Positions 29,067 to 37,440 of a stretch of 64,000 nt of DNA are shown here, piece after piece. The notes below the pieces were generated by a model. That model had not been told where the DNA came from. It saw only the letters and a list, made by a program, of their open reading frames with translations, and ran no database searches. Origin of the DNA: Actinotalea soli (lineage in GTDB: Bacteria; Actinomycetota; Actinomycetes; Actinomycetales; Cellulomonadaceae); contig NZ_JAGEMK010000001.1 in NCBI RefSeq assembly GCF_017565425.1, positions 186,001-250,000 on the forward strand. The letters run 5' to 3'. Made by a program: the position numbers and the translations under genes. Position 1 is the stretch's first letter. Each line of letters begins with the position of its first letter.

Positions 29067-30350
29067 TCACGCCGGCGGGATGCGACCGATGATCGCCTGG
29101 GCTGCGGCCGTGACGCGGGCCCTGTCGTAGGTGACCTGGAAGTCGAACTCACGGTCGCGGTCAGCGCCACCGTCCCCGCGGTCCCGGGCCACCAGCGCGA
29201 CGGCGTCGTGGGCGCCGAGCATCACGACGGTCCACTCGTCGGCCAGAGGATCCGAGGCGGCGAGCCCCACCCCCCGCACGCCGGGGACAGGAGTCGGCGG
29301 CATGTCGCGACCGAGGGCGCTGACCAGGGGGAGCTCGGCAGCGAGCTGGGCGTAGCGTCGTGCCGTCGCGGGGGTGAAGTGGCGCGCGTCCTGGAAGCAC
29401 GCGAGGAGCAGCGGGGGGACCCGGGCCTGCCGTGCCGTCTGCTCGACCGTCATGGACAGCGGGAGGAGCAGGTGCTTCGGCGCCCGCCGCAGCGCGCCGG
29501 TCGCGCGCAGCTCGAACGGGGTAGCGCGCAGTCGCTGCGCCACGGGGTTGGGCTCGAACCTCGAGGCCTCGTGGTGGGTCTCGTGCAACGCCGCACCCGG
29601 TCGGCCCCAGTACCAGCCCTGACCGAGGGTCGCGCCCAGCACCAGCGCGCGGGTCAGGTCCGCGGTCGTCTCGATCCCCTCCGCGACGACCTCGGCCCCG
29701 GTGGACTCGGCGTAGGCACGGACGGCGCCCGCGACCGCGATGGTCCGCATGTCCTCGACGCTGCGCAGCAGGCCGAGATCGAGCTTGACGACCTCGGGCT
29801 GGAGCACCGGGATGAAGGCCAGCGACTCGGGAACCGCGCCGACGTCGTCGAGGGCGATCGCGCACCCTGCGGCACGCAGCCGCTCGGCCAGGGCGAGCAT
29901 GCCGGCCGGGTCAGCCGCCAGGGCACGCTCGGTGATCTCGACGACCACCTGCACCCCAGGTCCCCGCCGGGCGAGGGCGTCGAGCACGGTCTCAGGGCTC
30001 TGGCTCAGAGTGGAGGGCTCGACGTTGACGAAGAGCGTGGTGGGGGAGTGCCACGCGCTCGCGGCGGCCAGCGAGTGCCGCAGCGACAGGCGCTCGAGCT
30101 CGGCCAGCTGCCCGCCGGCGCGGGCGCCGTCCAGCAGGGCGACGGGGGACTCGTAGGCGCTGCCCCGAGGGCCGCGGAGCAGCGCCTCGTGCCCGACCTT
30201 GGCCCCCGAGTCGAGGTCGACCAGCGGTTGGTACACGCAGCGCAGCGCCTCCGGGCTGAGGACGTCCGCCGGCAGCGCGGGAGGAGGATCGATCAGGTCG
30301 AGGTCAGCCACATCGCTCCCATCGGCCGTCGGGGCCCAGGCATGACCCAT
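29067..30350 (-). CDS. EAL domain c-di-GMP phosphodiesterase with C-terminal DICT domain
   Basis: 427 aa. The EAL domain (residues about 30-265) has YQPLVDL, EALLRG as the signature variant, FVNVEPS, VVEITER, ALDDVG, VVKLDL and VVAEGIETTADL. Most metal-binding and catalytic residues are therefore kept, although loop 6 is altered (AVPESL replaces TGYSSL). The C-terminal region (about 290-427) resembles the DICT sensory domain. It probably hydrolyses c-di-GMP in the cytoplasm in response to a signal. The start is uncertain: ATG 30350 is used, and GTG near 30312 is possible. Divergent from a PilZ gene. Confidence 0.85.
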   Translation of the reverse strand: MGHAWAPTADGSDVADLDLIDPPPALPADVLSPEALRCVYQPLVDLDSGAKVGHEALLRGPRGSAYESPVALLDGARAGGQLAELERLSLRHSLAAASAWHSPTTLFVNVEPSTLSQSPETVLDALARRGPGVQVVVEITERALAADPAGMLALAERLRAAGCAIALDDVGAVPESLAFIPVLQPEVVKLDLGLLRSVEDMRTIAVAGAVRAYAESTGAEVVAEGIETTADLTRALVLGATLGQGWYWGRPGAALHETHHEASRFEPNPVAQRLRATPFELRATGALRRAPKHLLLPLSMTVEQTARQARVPPLLLACFQDARHFTPATARRYAQLAAELPLVSALGRDMPPTPVPGVRGVGLAASDPLADEWTVVMLGAHDAVALVARDRGDGGADRDREFDFQVTYDRARVTAAAQAIIGRIPPA

Positions 30351-30467
30351 TCTCGCGCGCCGACCGTCGGCCGTCCTGCTGGGGCCAGCCCCCTCCGGGC
30401 TCGGCCGGACCGGGTGAATCCTCGGCTGGCCGGTCCTGGCACGACGAGGCAGGCTTGCCGGGACGTC

Positions 30468-30473
30468 TATAGT
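30468..30473 (+). promoter_or_regulatory. Candidate -10 (TATAGT) for the PilZ gene
   Basis: TATAGT is an unusually canonical -10 in this GC-rich sequence and lies 67 bp before the PilZ start, in the divergent gap. No clear -35 at 16-18 bp upstream is visible, so confidence is moderate. Confidence 0.5.
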
Positions 30474-30540
30474 CGCGGCTGCAGGGCGACGCCGGGCCGC
30501 CCCCGGAGCCGAAGGCACCGCAGCCGTAGGAAGGGGAGCC

Positions 30541-31170
30541 GTGTCGTTCGACCTCGACCCGTGTCGTGTCTTCGCCGAGTCCGGCGAGCTCCTCGCCGAG
30601 GGGTTCGTGCGGGAGCAGGAGGACGACGGGCTGCTCGTCGAGGCCGACCACTTCACCGGGTCCTGGCTCGAGGAGGGGGATGCCGCCGTGGTGCAGGTGA
30701 TGAGCGCCGTACGGGGCGAGGTCACCTACGACGCCGTGGTGACCCTGAGCGTGGCGCGGCGTATCGGCCTCGGAGGGCTGCGGCTGCGGGAGGCCGTGCA
30801 GAAGCGCTCGGCGGTCCGGGTGCCCACCTCGCTGCCCCACCGGGTGACCCATCGCTACGAGGGCCGCGAGCGGATCGAGCTCGACGAGCCGCTCGACGTG
30901 GTGGTGATCGATGTGAGCGCCCACGGGCTGCGGCTGCAGTGCGGCCAGCAGATCGAGGCCGGCACCGACCTCGAGCTCGAGCTGACTGCGACGGGGACTC
31001 CGATGACCGTCATCGTGCACGTGCTGCGCAGCATGGACAACCGTCAGGGGTATGCCCACGGCTGCACCTTCGTCCGGATGAGCGAGAAGGACGAGGACGA
31101 TCTCTTCACCTTCGTCCTCGCCGAGCAGAGGCGCCAACGGGCGCAGCGGATGGACGCCCTCGAGGGGTAG
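30541..31170 (+). CDS. PilZ domain c-di-GMP-binding protein
   Basis: 209 aa. An N-terminal YcgR-like beta domain (about 1-85) is followed by a PilZ domain with both ligand motifs: RSAVR at 89-93 (RxxxR) and DVSAHG at 124-129 ([D/N]xSxxG). This predicts c-di-GMP binding. GTG 30541 follows GGAAGGGGAG. Divergent from the EAL-DICT gene, so effector and phosphodiesterase form a local module. No motility or cellulose genes are adjacent to name the output. Confidence 0.9.
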   Translation: MSFDLDPCRVFAESGELLAEGFVREQEDDGLLVEADHFTGSWLEEGDAAVVQVMSAVRGEVTYDAVVTLSVARRIGLGGLRLREAVQKRSAVRVPTSLPHRVTHRYEGRERIELDEPLDVVVIDVSAHGLRLQCGQQIEAGTDLELELTATGTPMTVIVHVLRSMDNRQGYAHGCTFVRMSEKDEDDLFTFVLAEQRRQRAQRMDALEG

Positions 31171-31242
31171 TTGATCGCTCACGTATCCTGCGAGGCGCGG
31201 CAGCCGTGCGGCTGGATGCGGAACCGTCCCAGGAGGAGACCG

Positions 31243-31884
31243 ATGAACGGCCCGAAGCGACCGAGCGCAAAGGATGAGCGGCGTGCCCGGCTCGCCGAGA
31301 TCCAGGCCGATCAGCGTCGCGCCGAACGACGACGGACCCGGATCATCGTGGGGGTCTCGGCGGGCGTCGCCCTGGCACTGATCATCCCGGCCGCGTTCGT
31401 GATCGTCGACGCGCAGCAGCGTCAGAACGAGCTCCAGGCCCGGGCCGAGCAGCCGATCGAGGGTGTTGCCGAGTTCGAGGACCTCACGGCGAACCACGTC
31501 ACTGGGCCGGTCGACTACGACCAGACGCCGCCCGTGGGCGGGGACCACGACGCGACATGGCAGAACTGCGGCTTCTACGAAGAACCCGTCACCGACGTGC
31601 ACGCCGTGCACTCCCTCGAGCACGGGGCGGTCTGGATCACCTACTCGGCGGACCTGCCCGAGGACCAGATCGACACCCTGCGCAGCCTCAGCGACCAGCA
31701 CCCGTACCTGCTGGTGAGCCCCTACGAGGGTCTGGCCACGCCAGTCGTGGCAAGTGCCTGGGGCCTGCAGCTCGAGCTCGACACCGTCGACGACGAGCGC
31801 CTCGAGCCCTTCCTGCTGCGGTACCTGCAGGGCCCGCAGACCCTCGAGCCCGGAGCCGCGTGCCAGGGTGGCGTCGGCGCGTGA
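31243..31884 (+). CDS. DUF3105 membrane-anchored protein
   Basis: 213 aa. The basic N-terminus carries one membrane helix (residues about 36-58), followed by an extracytoplasmic DUF3105 domain. The family features are VDYDQTPPVGGDHDATWQNCGFYEEPV and AVHSLEHGAVWITY, with clustered His, Cys and acidic residues that could bind metal. AGGAGGAG precedes ATG 31243. It overlaps the DUF305 gene by GTGA, a pairing seen in other actinobacteria. Role unknown; metal handling in the envelope is a guess from the residues. Confidence 0.87.
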   Translation: MNGPKRPSAKDERRARLAEIQADQRRAERRRTRIIVGVSAGVALALIIPAAFVIVDAQQRQNELQARAEQPIEGVAEFEDLTANHVTGPVDYDQTPPVGGDHDATWQNCGFYEEPVTDVHAVHSLEHGAVWITYSADLPEDQIDTLRSLSDQHPYLLVSPYEGLATPVVASAWGLQLELDTVDDERLEPFLLRYLQGPQTLEPGAACQGGVGA

Positions 31885-32552
31885 CGGAGTCGGCCGCCCT
31901 GGACGAGGCCGTCCCGACGCCGGGGCCGCGGTCGGTCGCGGTGGTCGCGGTGGCCGTGGTCGCCCTCGCCGCGGGCGTCGCGCTGGGACTGCTCGCCGCG
32001 GGCGGTCTGCTGCGTCCCGCGGTACCCGCCGAAGGGTCTGCCGACGTGGGCTTCGCCCGGGACATGCAGACCCACCACGACCAGGCCGTGCAGATGGCCG
32101 TCCTCGTGCGCGAGGGCTCCGAGGACGAGGTGGTCCGCACCCTCGCCCTCGACATGCTGCTCACCCAGCGCCAGCAGCAGGGTCAGATGTTCGGATGGAT
32201 ATCGACCTGGGGCCTGCCCCAGGCCTCGACGTCGACCATGGCCTGGATGGGGGAGGAGCACCACGCCGCGGGGTCGACGGCGCAGGACATGCCCGGCATG
32301 GCCACGCAGGCGCAGCTCGACGCCCTGGGCTCAGCCGAGGGCGTCGAGGCGGAGCGCATCTTCCTGAGCCTGATGATCCCGCACCACCGGGGCGGCGTCG
32401 AGATGGCCGAGGTCGCGCTCGAGCGGGCGCAGCAGCCCGAGGTGGTGCGCCTCGCCGAGTCCATCGTCGTGGCGCAGGAGGCCGAGATCGCCGTGCTCGA
32501 GCGCATGCTGGACGAGCGGGGCGGTCCTGCCGAGGTGCCCTCGGCCCCCTGA
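31881..32552 (+). CDS. DUF305 family exported protein
   Basis: 223 aa with an N-terminal membrane helix or signal anchor (residues about 18-43) and a helical DUF305 ferritin-like domain. Both characteristic histidine motifs are present: FARDMQTHHDQAVQMA and LMIPHHRGGVEMA, along with a Met/His-rich middle. Members are suspected to bind copper or other metals in the periplasm or wall. The GTG start overlaps the DUF3105 stop, indicating coupling. Converges on deaD. Confidence 0.9.
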   Translation: MTESAALDEAVPTPGPRSVAVVAVAVVALAAGVALGLLAAGGLLRPAVPAEGSADVGFARDMQTHHDQAVQMAVLVREGSEDEVVRTLALDMLLTQRQQQGQMFGWISTWGLPQASTSTMAWMGEEHHAAGSTAQDMPGMATQAQLDALGSAEGVEAERIFLSLMIPHHRGGVEMAEVALERAQQPEVVRLAESIVVAQEAEIAVLERMLDERGGPAEVPSAP

Positions 32553-32563
32553 GCGGCTGACCG

Positions 32564-34408
32564 TCAGGCCTGCTGGCGCGGGCGACGGGCCCGCTCGTCC
32601 TCGGGCCGACCACGATCCCGACGAGGTCCGGCACCGGCCGGGCGGTGCTGGGTGCCCGGGTGCGCGGTGGTCCGGGCCGCGGTGCGCTGCCGGGGCCCCT
32701 GGTCGACCGCGATGCGCAGCGGGCGACCGGCGACCCGGGCGCCGCCGATGCGGCGGAGGACCTCGGGGGTCATCTCGGCGCTGATGTCGACGAGGCTGAA
32801 CGTGGCGAAGATGTCGATCTTGCCCAGGTCCTTGCCCGTGAGACCGCCCTCGCCCGTGATCGCGCCGACGATCGCCTCGGGACGTGCGCCGTGGGTGTGG
32901 CCGACGGCGATGCGGTACCGGGTGCCGGTCGCTGCCTTGCGCACGGCGGTGCGGGCCCGCTCCTCGCTCGTGAACGAGATGCGTCCGTCGTCTGACTGGG
33001 CGGAGCCCCGTCCGGCCTGGAGCGGCGAGGGCTCGATCTCCTCGCGCGACCCCGGGCCCTCGTCACCGACGGCGAGGGCCGCGAGGACGGCCGCCAGGTC
33101 GATCGGGTCCATGCCGGTCTCGGCGAGGTGCGCGGTGACCTGCTCGCGGTACATCTCGAGCCGGCCCGCGGTGCGGCGGTCGCTCGACCGGCCGAGGAGC
33201 TTGGCGACCCGGTGCGCGGACACCTCGGCGGGGGAGGGGACGGTGATCTCCTCGAGCCGCTGACGCGTCGTGCGCTCGATCGCCCGCAGGCGGCCCTGCT
33301 CGTTGGGGGTGACGAAGGTCAGCGCCTCACCGGTGCGCCCTGCGCGGCCGGTACGGCCGATGCGGTGCACGTAGGCCTCGGGCTCGCCCGGCACGTCGAA
33401 GTTCACGACGAGCCCGATCCGCTCGACGTCCAGGCCACGGGCGGCCACGTCCGTGGCGACGAGCACGTCCAGGGCTCCGGCGCGGAGCCGCTCGACGATC
33501 TTCTCGCGGTCCTTCTGGGCGACGTCTCCCGAGATGGTCGCGGCTGAGATGCCCTTGGCGACCAGCGCGGTGCCCACCTCCTCGGCCGCACCCCGTGTCC
33601 GGGTGAAGACGATGGCCGCGTCAGCGTCCGAGGTCGACAGCACTCGGGTGAGGGCGCCGATCTTGTGCCGGAAGGGGACGACGGCGTAGCGCTGCCGCAC
33701 GTTCGTCACGGTCGAGGACTGGCGTGAGGTGGCGATCTGCACGGGGTCGTTCAGGTGCTGAGCGGCGACGCGGACGATCGGCGGCGGCATCGTGGCCGAG
33801 AAGAGCGCGACCTGGCGGCCCTCGCGCGGCGCGGCACCGAAGATCTTCTCGACGTCCTCGGCGAAGCCCATGCGCAGCATCTCGTCGGCCTCGTCCAGCA
33901 CGAGGAATCGGATCGCGTCGAGGCGGAGGGTGCGGCGCTCGAGGTGGTCGATCACCCGGCCGGGGGTGCCGACCACGACCTGGGCGCCGCGGGCCAGGGC
34001 GCGCTGCTGGGGCAGGAAGGGCGAGCCGCCGTACACCGGGACCACGGTCAGGCCGGGCAGGTGCTTGGCGAAGGTCTCGAGGGCCTCGGCGACCTGCATG
34101 GCCAGCTCCCGGGTCGGCGTCAGCACGAGGGCCTGGACCTGGCCGAGCGTCGGGTCCACGGCGGCGAGGAGCGGCAGCCCGAAGGCCGCGGTCTTGCCGG
34201 TCCCTGTCTGGGCGACGCCGGTGATGTCCCGACCGGCCAGGAGGGCGGGGACGGCCGCGGCCTGGATCGGGGTGGGGCGGGTGAAGCCGAGGTCGAGCAC
34301 CGCGCGCAGCACGGGCTCGGGGAGCCCGAGGTCGACGAGGTCGAGCTCGCGCTCGGCCTCGGGGGCGTGGGTCGCGGTCGCGGGCGTGCTGGGCGCAGCA
34401 GAGGGCAT
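32564..34408 (-). CDS. deaD: DEAD-box RNA helicase, DeaD/CsdA type
   Basis: 614 aa. The helicase core has the Q-motif region GFTRPTPIQ, AQTGTGKTAAF (motif I), PTRELAMQ, LVLDEADEML (motif II), SATMPPP (motif III) and HRIGRTGRAG (motif VI). A C-terminal DbpA-type RNA-binding domain (about 490-575, GARPEAIVGAITGEGGLTG) and an Arg-rich tail follow, matching DeaD/CsdA helicases that act in ribosome assembly and RNA decay, especially in the cold. ATG 34408 has no ribosome-binding site, and a leader of up to 248 bp lies upstream. Confidence 0.95.
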   Translation of the reverse strand: MPSAAPSTPATATHAPEAERELDLVDLGLPEPVLRAVLDLGFTRPTPIQAAAVPALLAGRDITGVAQTGTGKTAAFGLPLLAAVDPTLGQVQALVLTPTRELAMQVAEALETFAKHLPGLTVVPVYGGSPFLPQQRALARGAQVVVGTPGRVIDHLERRTLRLDAIRFLVLDEADEMLRMGFAEDVEKIFGAAPREGRQVALFSATMPPPIVRVAAQHLNDPVQIATSRQSSTVTNVRQRYAVVPFRHKIGALTRVLSTSDADAAIVFTRTRGAAEEVGTALVAKGISAATISGDVAQKDREKIVERLRAGALDVLVATDVAARGLDVERIGLVVNFDVPGEPEAYVHRIGRTGRAGRTGEALTFVTPNEQGRLRAIERTTRQRLEEITVPSPAEVSAHRVAKLLGRSSDRRTAGRLEMYREQVTAHLAETGMDPIDLAAVLAALAVGDEGPGSREEIEPSPLQAGRGSAQSDDGRISFTSEERARTAVRKAATGTRYRIAVGHTHGARPEAIVGAITGEGGLTGKDLGKIDIFATFSLVDISAEMTPEVLRRIGGARVAGRPLRIAVDQGPRQRTAARTTAHPGTQHRPAGAGPRRDRGRPEDERARRPRQQA

Positions 34409-34656
34409 GAGGTGTCCAGTCGATCGTCGGAGGGAGCGGCCGGGCCACGAGGGCCCACGGGTCGCCGTCCCGAACCTTCGAGATCGGCCGGTGCCAGGCA
34501 CCGGCTGCACACAGCCGTCGACGTCGAGACGCGGACGATTACACACAGGGGAAGCGACAAACTCCACAGGGAACGACCCAGTCTAGGGGGCCTCGAGCCT
34601 CGTGGTCCGGCGCGGGACGGTGAGGAGGGCCACAACGTCAGGCCTTGTGCCGCGTA
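34409..34656. other. Intergenic leader upstream of deaD with perfect hairpin
   Basis: The 248-bp gap between the SDR stop and deaD start contains GCCGGTGCC (34487-34495) and GGCACCGGC (34497-34505), a perfect 9-bp inverted repeat with one base between. An AT-richer stretch around 34535-34570 is a candidate promoter for leftward transcription. Long structured leaders are known for DeaD-type genes; here that is inference. No ORF is supported. Confidence 0.45.
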
Positions 34657-36204
34657 CTACCAGCCCGACGGCTTGTAGTCCTTCAGGAAGACGCCGTAGA
34701 GGTCCTCCCCGGCCTCGCCTCGCACGATCGGGTCGTACACACGGGCGGCACCGTCCACGAGGTCCAGGGGGGCGTGGAAGCCCTCCTCGGCGAGCCGCAC
34801 CTTGGTGGGGTGCGGACGTTCGTCGGTGATCCACCCGGTGTCGACGCTCGTCATGAGGATGCCGTCCTCGGCGAGCTCGGCGGCGCTCGTCCGGGTCAGC
34901 ATGTTGACCGCTGCCTTGGCCATGTTGGTGTGCGGGTGCCCCGGGCCCTTGTAGCCCCGGGAGAACACCCCTTCCATGGCCGAGACGTTGACCACGTAGG
35001 TCCGCCGCGCGGGCGAGGCCGCCATCGCGCGCCGGAGCCGGCTGACGAGGATGAAGGGGGCCGTCGCGTTGCAGAGCTGGACCTCGAGCATCTCGAGGGC
35101 GTCCACCTGGTCGACGGTCGCGACCCAGCTGTTGGTCCGGGCCGTGTCCGGCACCAGGCCCCCGGCGTCGATGGCGTCCCCCTGGGCCAGCCTGGTGAGC
35201 GAGGAGGACCCCGCCTGGAGCGCCTCCGCGGTGAGTCGCTCCGCTCGGCCGACGAGCTGGCCCGACTCGTCGTGGCCGACGGCTCCGCTCCCGACCGAGC
35301 CCACGAGGGCCGCAGGGTGGGCGTCGCTGGCGTGCTCGAAGGTGATCAGGTGCGGCAGGGGGCCCTCAGGGAGGTCGGCCTCCTCGGCCGCGACAAGAGG
35401 AGCGTAGGAGCCTGCGGAGCGCCGGACGGTCTGGGCCGCGTTGTTGATCAGCACGTCCAACGGGCCCGCCGAGGCGACCTCGTCCGCCAGGGCCACCACC
35501 TGCGCCGGGTCGCGCAGGTCCAGACCGACGACCGTGAGCCTCTCGATCCACTCGTCGGCGTCGGGCATCGCACGGAATCTCCGCACCGCGTCCCGCGGGA
35601 AGCGGGTGGTGATCGTCGTGTGCGCCCCGTCTCGCAGCAGGCGCAGGGCGATGTACATCCCGATCTTGGCGCGCCCTCCGGTCAGCAGCGCCCTGCGGCC
35701 CGTGAGGTCGGTCCGGGCCTCACGCTTCTCGTGGTGCATCGCGGCGCAGTCCGGGCACAGCTGGTGGTAGAAGGCGTCCACCTGGCTGTAGGGCTCCTTG
35801 CAGACGTAGCACGGGCGTGCGCGCTGCAGGCTGCCGGCGCTCGCCCCCCGCGCGGTCGAGACGAGGGGCAGCCCTGCCGTCTCGTCGTCGATCCGGCGGG
35901 GGGATCCCGTCGCGGTGGCCGCGACGACGGCCTCGTCAGCCGCCTGGATCGCCGCCCGGCGGTCCAGGCGGCGCTGCTTCTTGACGGCCTTGAAGAGCCG
36001 GGCGGTGGCGCGCCGCAGCTGCAGGGCGTCGGGGTGGTCGGGGTCGAGGGCCTCGGCGTGGCGCAGGACCTCCAGGGCTCGGGCGAGCTCGGCGGGGTCG
36101 ATCCCGGAGGCGCCGGAGCCGGCCGGGGCGACCCCAGCAGGCTCGATCTCGTCGGGAGGCAGCACGGCGGGGGCGGGCTGCGGGCCGCGGTCGTCTGATC
36201 TCAT
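34657..36204 (-). CDS. Atypical SDR-family protein with N-terminal zinc ribbon
   Basis: 515 aa, twice the usual SDR length. An acidic and then basic helical N-terminus (1-125) precedes a four-cysteine zinc ribbon, CYVC at 132-135 and CPDC at 150-153. The Rossmann domain begins at about 170 with TGGRAKIG (175-182) instead of TGxxxGIG, and NNAAQ follows. The catalytic Ser is likely S408, but the YxxxK position reads TNMAK (426-430), so the usual catalytic Tyr is missing. It may bind nucleotide without standard dehydrogenase chemistry. TACAGT lies just upstream of ATG 36204. Confidence 0.85.
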   Translation of the reverse strand: MRSDDRGPQPAPAVLPPDEIEPAGVAPAGSGASGIDPAELARALEVLRHAEALDPDHPDALQLRRATARLFKAVKKQRRLDRRAAIQAADEAVVAATATGSPRRIDDETAGLPLVSTARGASAGSLQRARPCYVCKEPYSQVDAFYHQLCPDCAAMHHEKREARTDLTGRRALLTGGRAKIGMYIALRLLRDGAHTTITTRFPRDAVRRFRAMPDADEWIERLTVVGLDLRDPAQVVALADEVASAGPLDVLINNAAQTVRRSAGSYAPLVAAEEADLPEGPLPHLITFEHASDAHPAALVGSVGSGAVGHDESGQLVGRAERLTAEALQAGSSSLTRLAQGDAIDAGGLVPDTARTNSWVATVDQVDALEMLEVQLCNATAPFILVSRLRRAMAASPARRTYVVNVSAMEGVFSRGYKGPGHPHTNMAKAAVNMLTRTSAAELAEDGILMTSVDTGWITDERPHPTKVRLAEEGFHAPLDLVDGAARVYDPIVRGEAGEDLYGVFLKDYKPSGW

Positions 36205-36339
36205 GTCGGGAGAACTGTACGCACGCCGCCGCCGTCGGGCGGCCGTGCTGGTCAGGGCGGGTCGAGCAGGGCACGGTGAGCAGGGTGGGCTGAGCAGGGC
36301 GGGCCGGGCCGACCGCCGGCTGGTGAGAGGATGACCCGC

Positions 36340-37404
36340 GTGACCGAGAGCGCCGTCCCCCTCCTGCACGACCCGGACCGCCGCGGCTTCGCCTCGGACA
36401 ACTACGCCGGTGCGCACCCCGAGGTGCTCGCAGCCATGAGCACCGCGAACGGCGGCCACGAGTCCGCCTACGGCGCCGACCGGTACACCGCGAGGCTGCA
36501 CGAGGTCATGGCCCGCCACCTCGGTCGTGAGGTCCAGGTCTTCCCTGTGTTCAACGGCACGGGCGCCAACGTCCTCGCCCTGCAGTCGATGCTGCCGCGA
36601 TGGGGGGCGGTGGTCTGCAGCGAGACCGCCCACATCAACACCGACGAGAACGCCGCCCCCGAGCGGGTCGGTGGCATCAAGCTCCTGACCGTCCCGACCC
36701 CAGACGGCCGGCTGACCCCCGAGCTCGTCGACCGTCAGGCACGCGGCCGCGGGGACGAGCACCGTGCCCAGCCGCTGGTCGTCTCCCTCACCCAGAGCAC
36801 CGAGCTCGGCACCTGCTACAGCCCTGAGGAGATCCGCGCGCTGTGCGAGCACGCCCACGGGCTGGGCATGCGGGTGCACATGGATGGCGCTCGGCTGGCC
36901 AACGCTGCCGCGAGCCTCGACCTGCCGCTCCGTGCTCTGACGAGCGACGTCGGTGTGGACCTGCTCTCCTTCGGGGGCACCAAGAACGGACTGCTCGGCG
37001 CAGAGGCTGTGGTGGTCATCGACCCTGCTGCCTCGGTCGGGCTCACGTACCTGCGCAAGATGAACATGCAGCTCGGCTCGAAGATGCGCTTCGTCTCGGC
37101 CCAGCTCCTCGCCCTGCTCGAGGGCGACCTGTGGCTGCGCTCAGCCCGGCACGCCAACGCGATGGCGCGTCGCCTGCGGGACGCGGTCGCGGGGGTCGAG
37201 GGCGTGGAGGTGGTCCGGCCCGTCGAGGCCAACGCCGTCTTCGCCGTCCTGCCGGCCGGGGTCGCCGACCGGCTGCGCGAGCGATTCCGCTTCTACGACT
37301 GGGACCCCTTCACGGGGGAGGTGCGGTGGATGTGCTCGTTCGACACCACCACCCAGGACGTCGACGCCTTCGCCGCAGCCATCATCGCCGAGGTGGCCCG
37401 CTGA
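36340..37404 (+). CDS. Low-specificity L-threonine aldolase
   Basis: 354 aa PLP enzyme of the beta-eliminating lyase superfamily, cleaving L-threonine or allo-threonine to glycine and acetaldehyde. Features are GFASDNYAGAHPEVLAAM at the N-terminus, NGTGANVLAL, HMDGARLANAA and the PLP-lysine motif SFGGTKNGLLG. GTG 36340 is preferred over ATG 36331 because GAGGAT (36327-36332) would be a -10 overlapping the ATG and 7 nt before the GTG. Divergent from the SDR gene. Confidence 0.93.
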   Translation: MTESAVPLLHDPDRRGFASDNYAGAHPEVLAAMSTANGGHESAYGADRYTARLHEVMARHLGREVQVFPVFNGTGANVLALQSMLPRWGAVVCSETAHINTDENAAPERVGGIKLLTVPTPDGRLTPELVDRQARGRGDEHRAQPLVVSLTQSTELGTCYSPEEIRALCEHAHGLGMRVHMDGARLANAAASLDLPLRALTSDVGVDLLSFGGTKNGLLGAEAVVVIDPAASVGLTYLRKMNMQLGSKMRFVSAQLLALLEGDLWLRSARHANAMARRLRDAVAGVEGVEVVRPVEANAVFAVLPAGVADRLRERFRFYDWDPFTGEVRWMCSFDTTTQDVDAFAAAIIAEVAR

Positions 37405-37440
37405 GCAGACCCGTCGGCGGGTGTCCCGGTGCGGGGTGCT

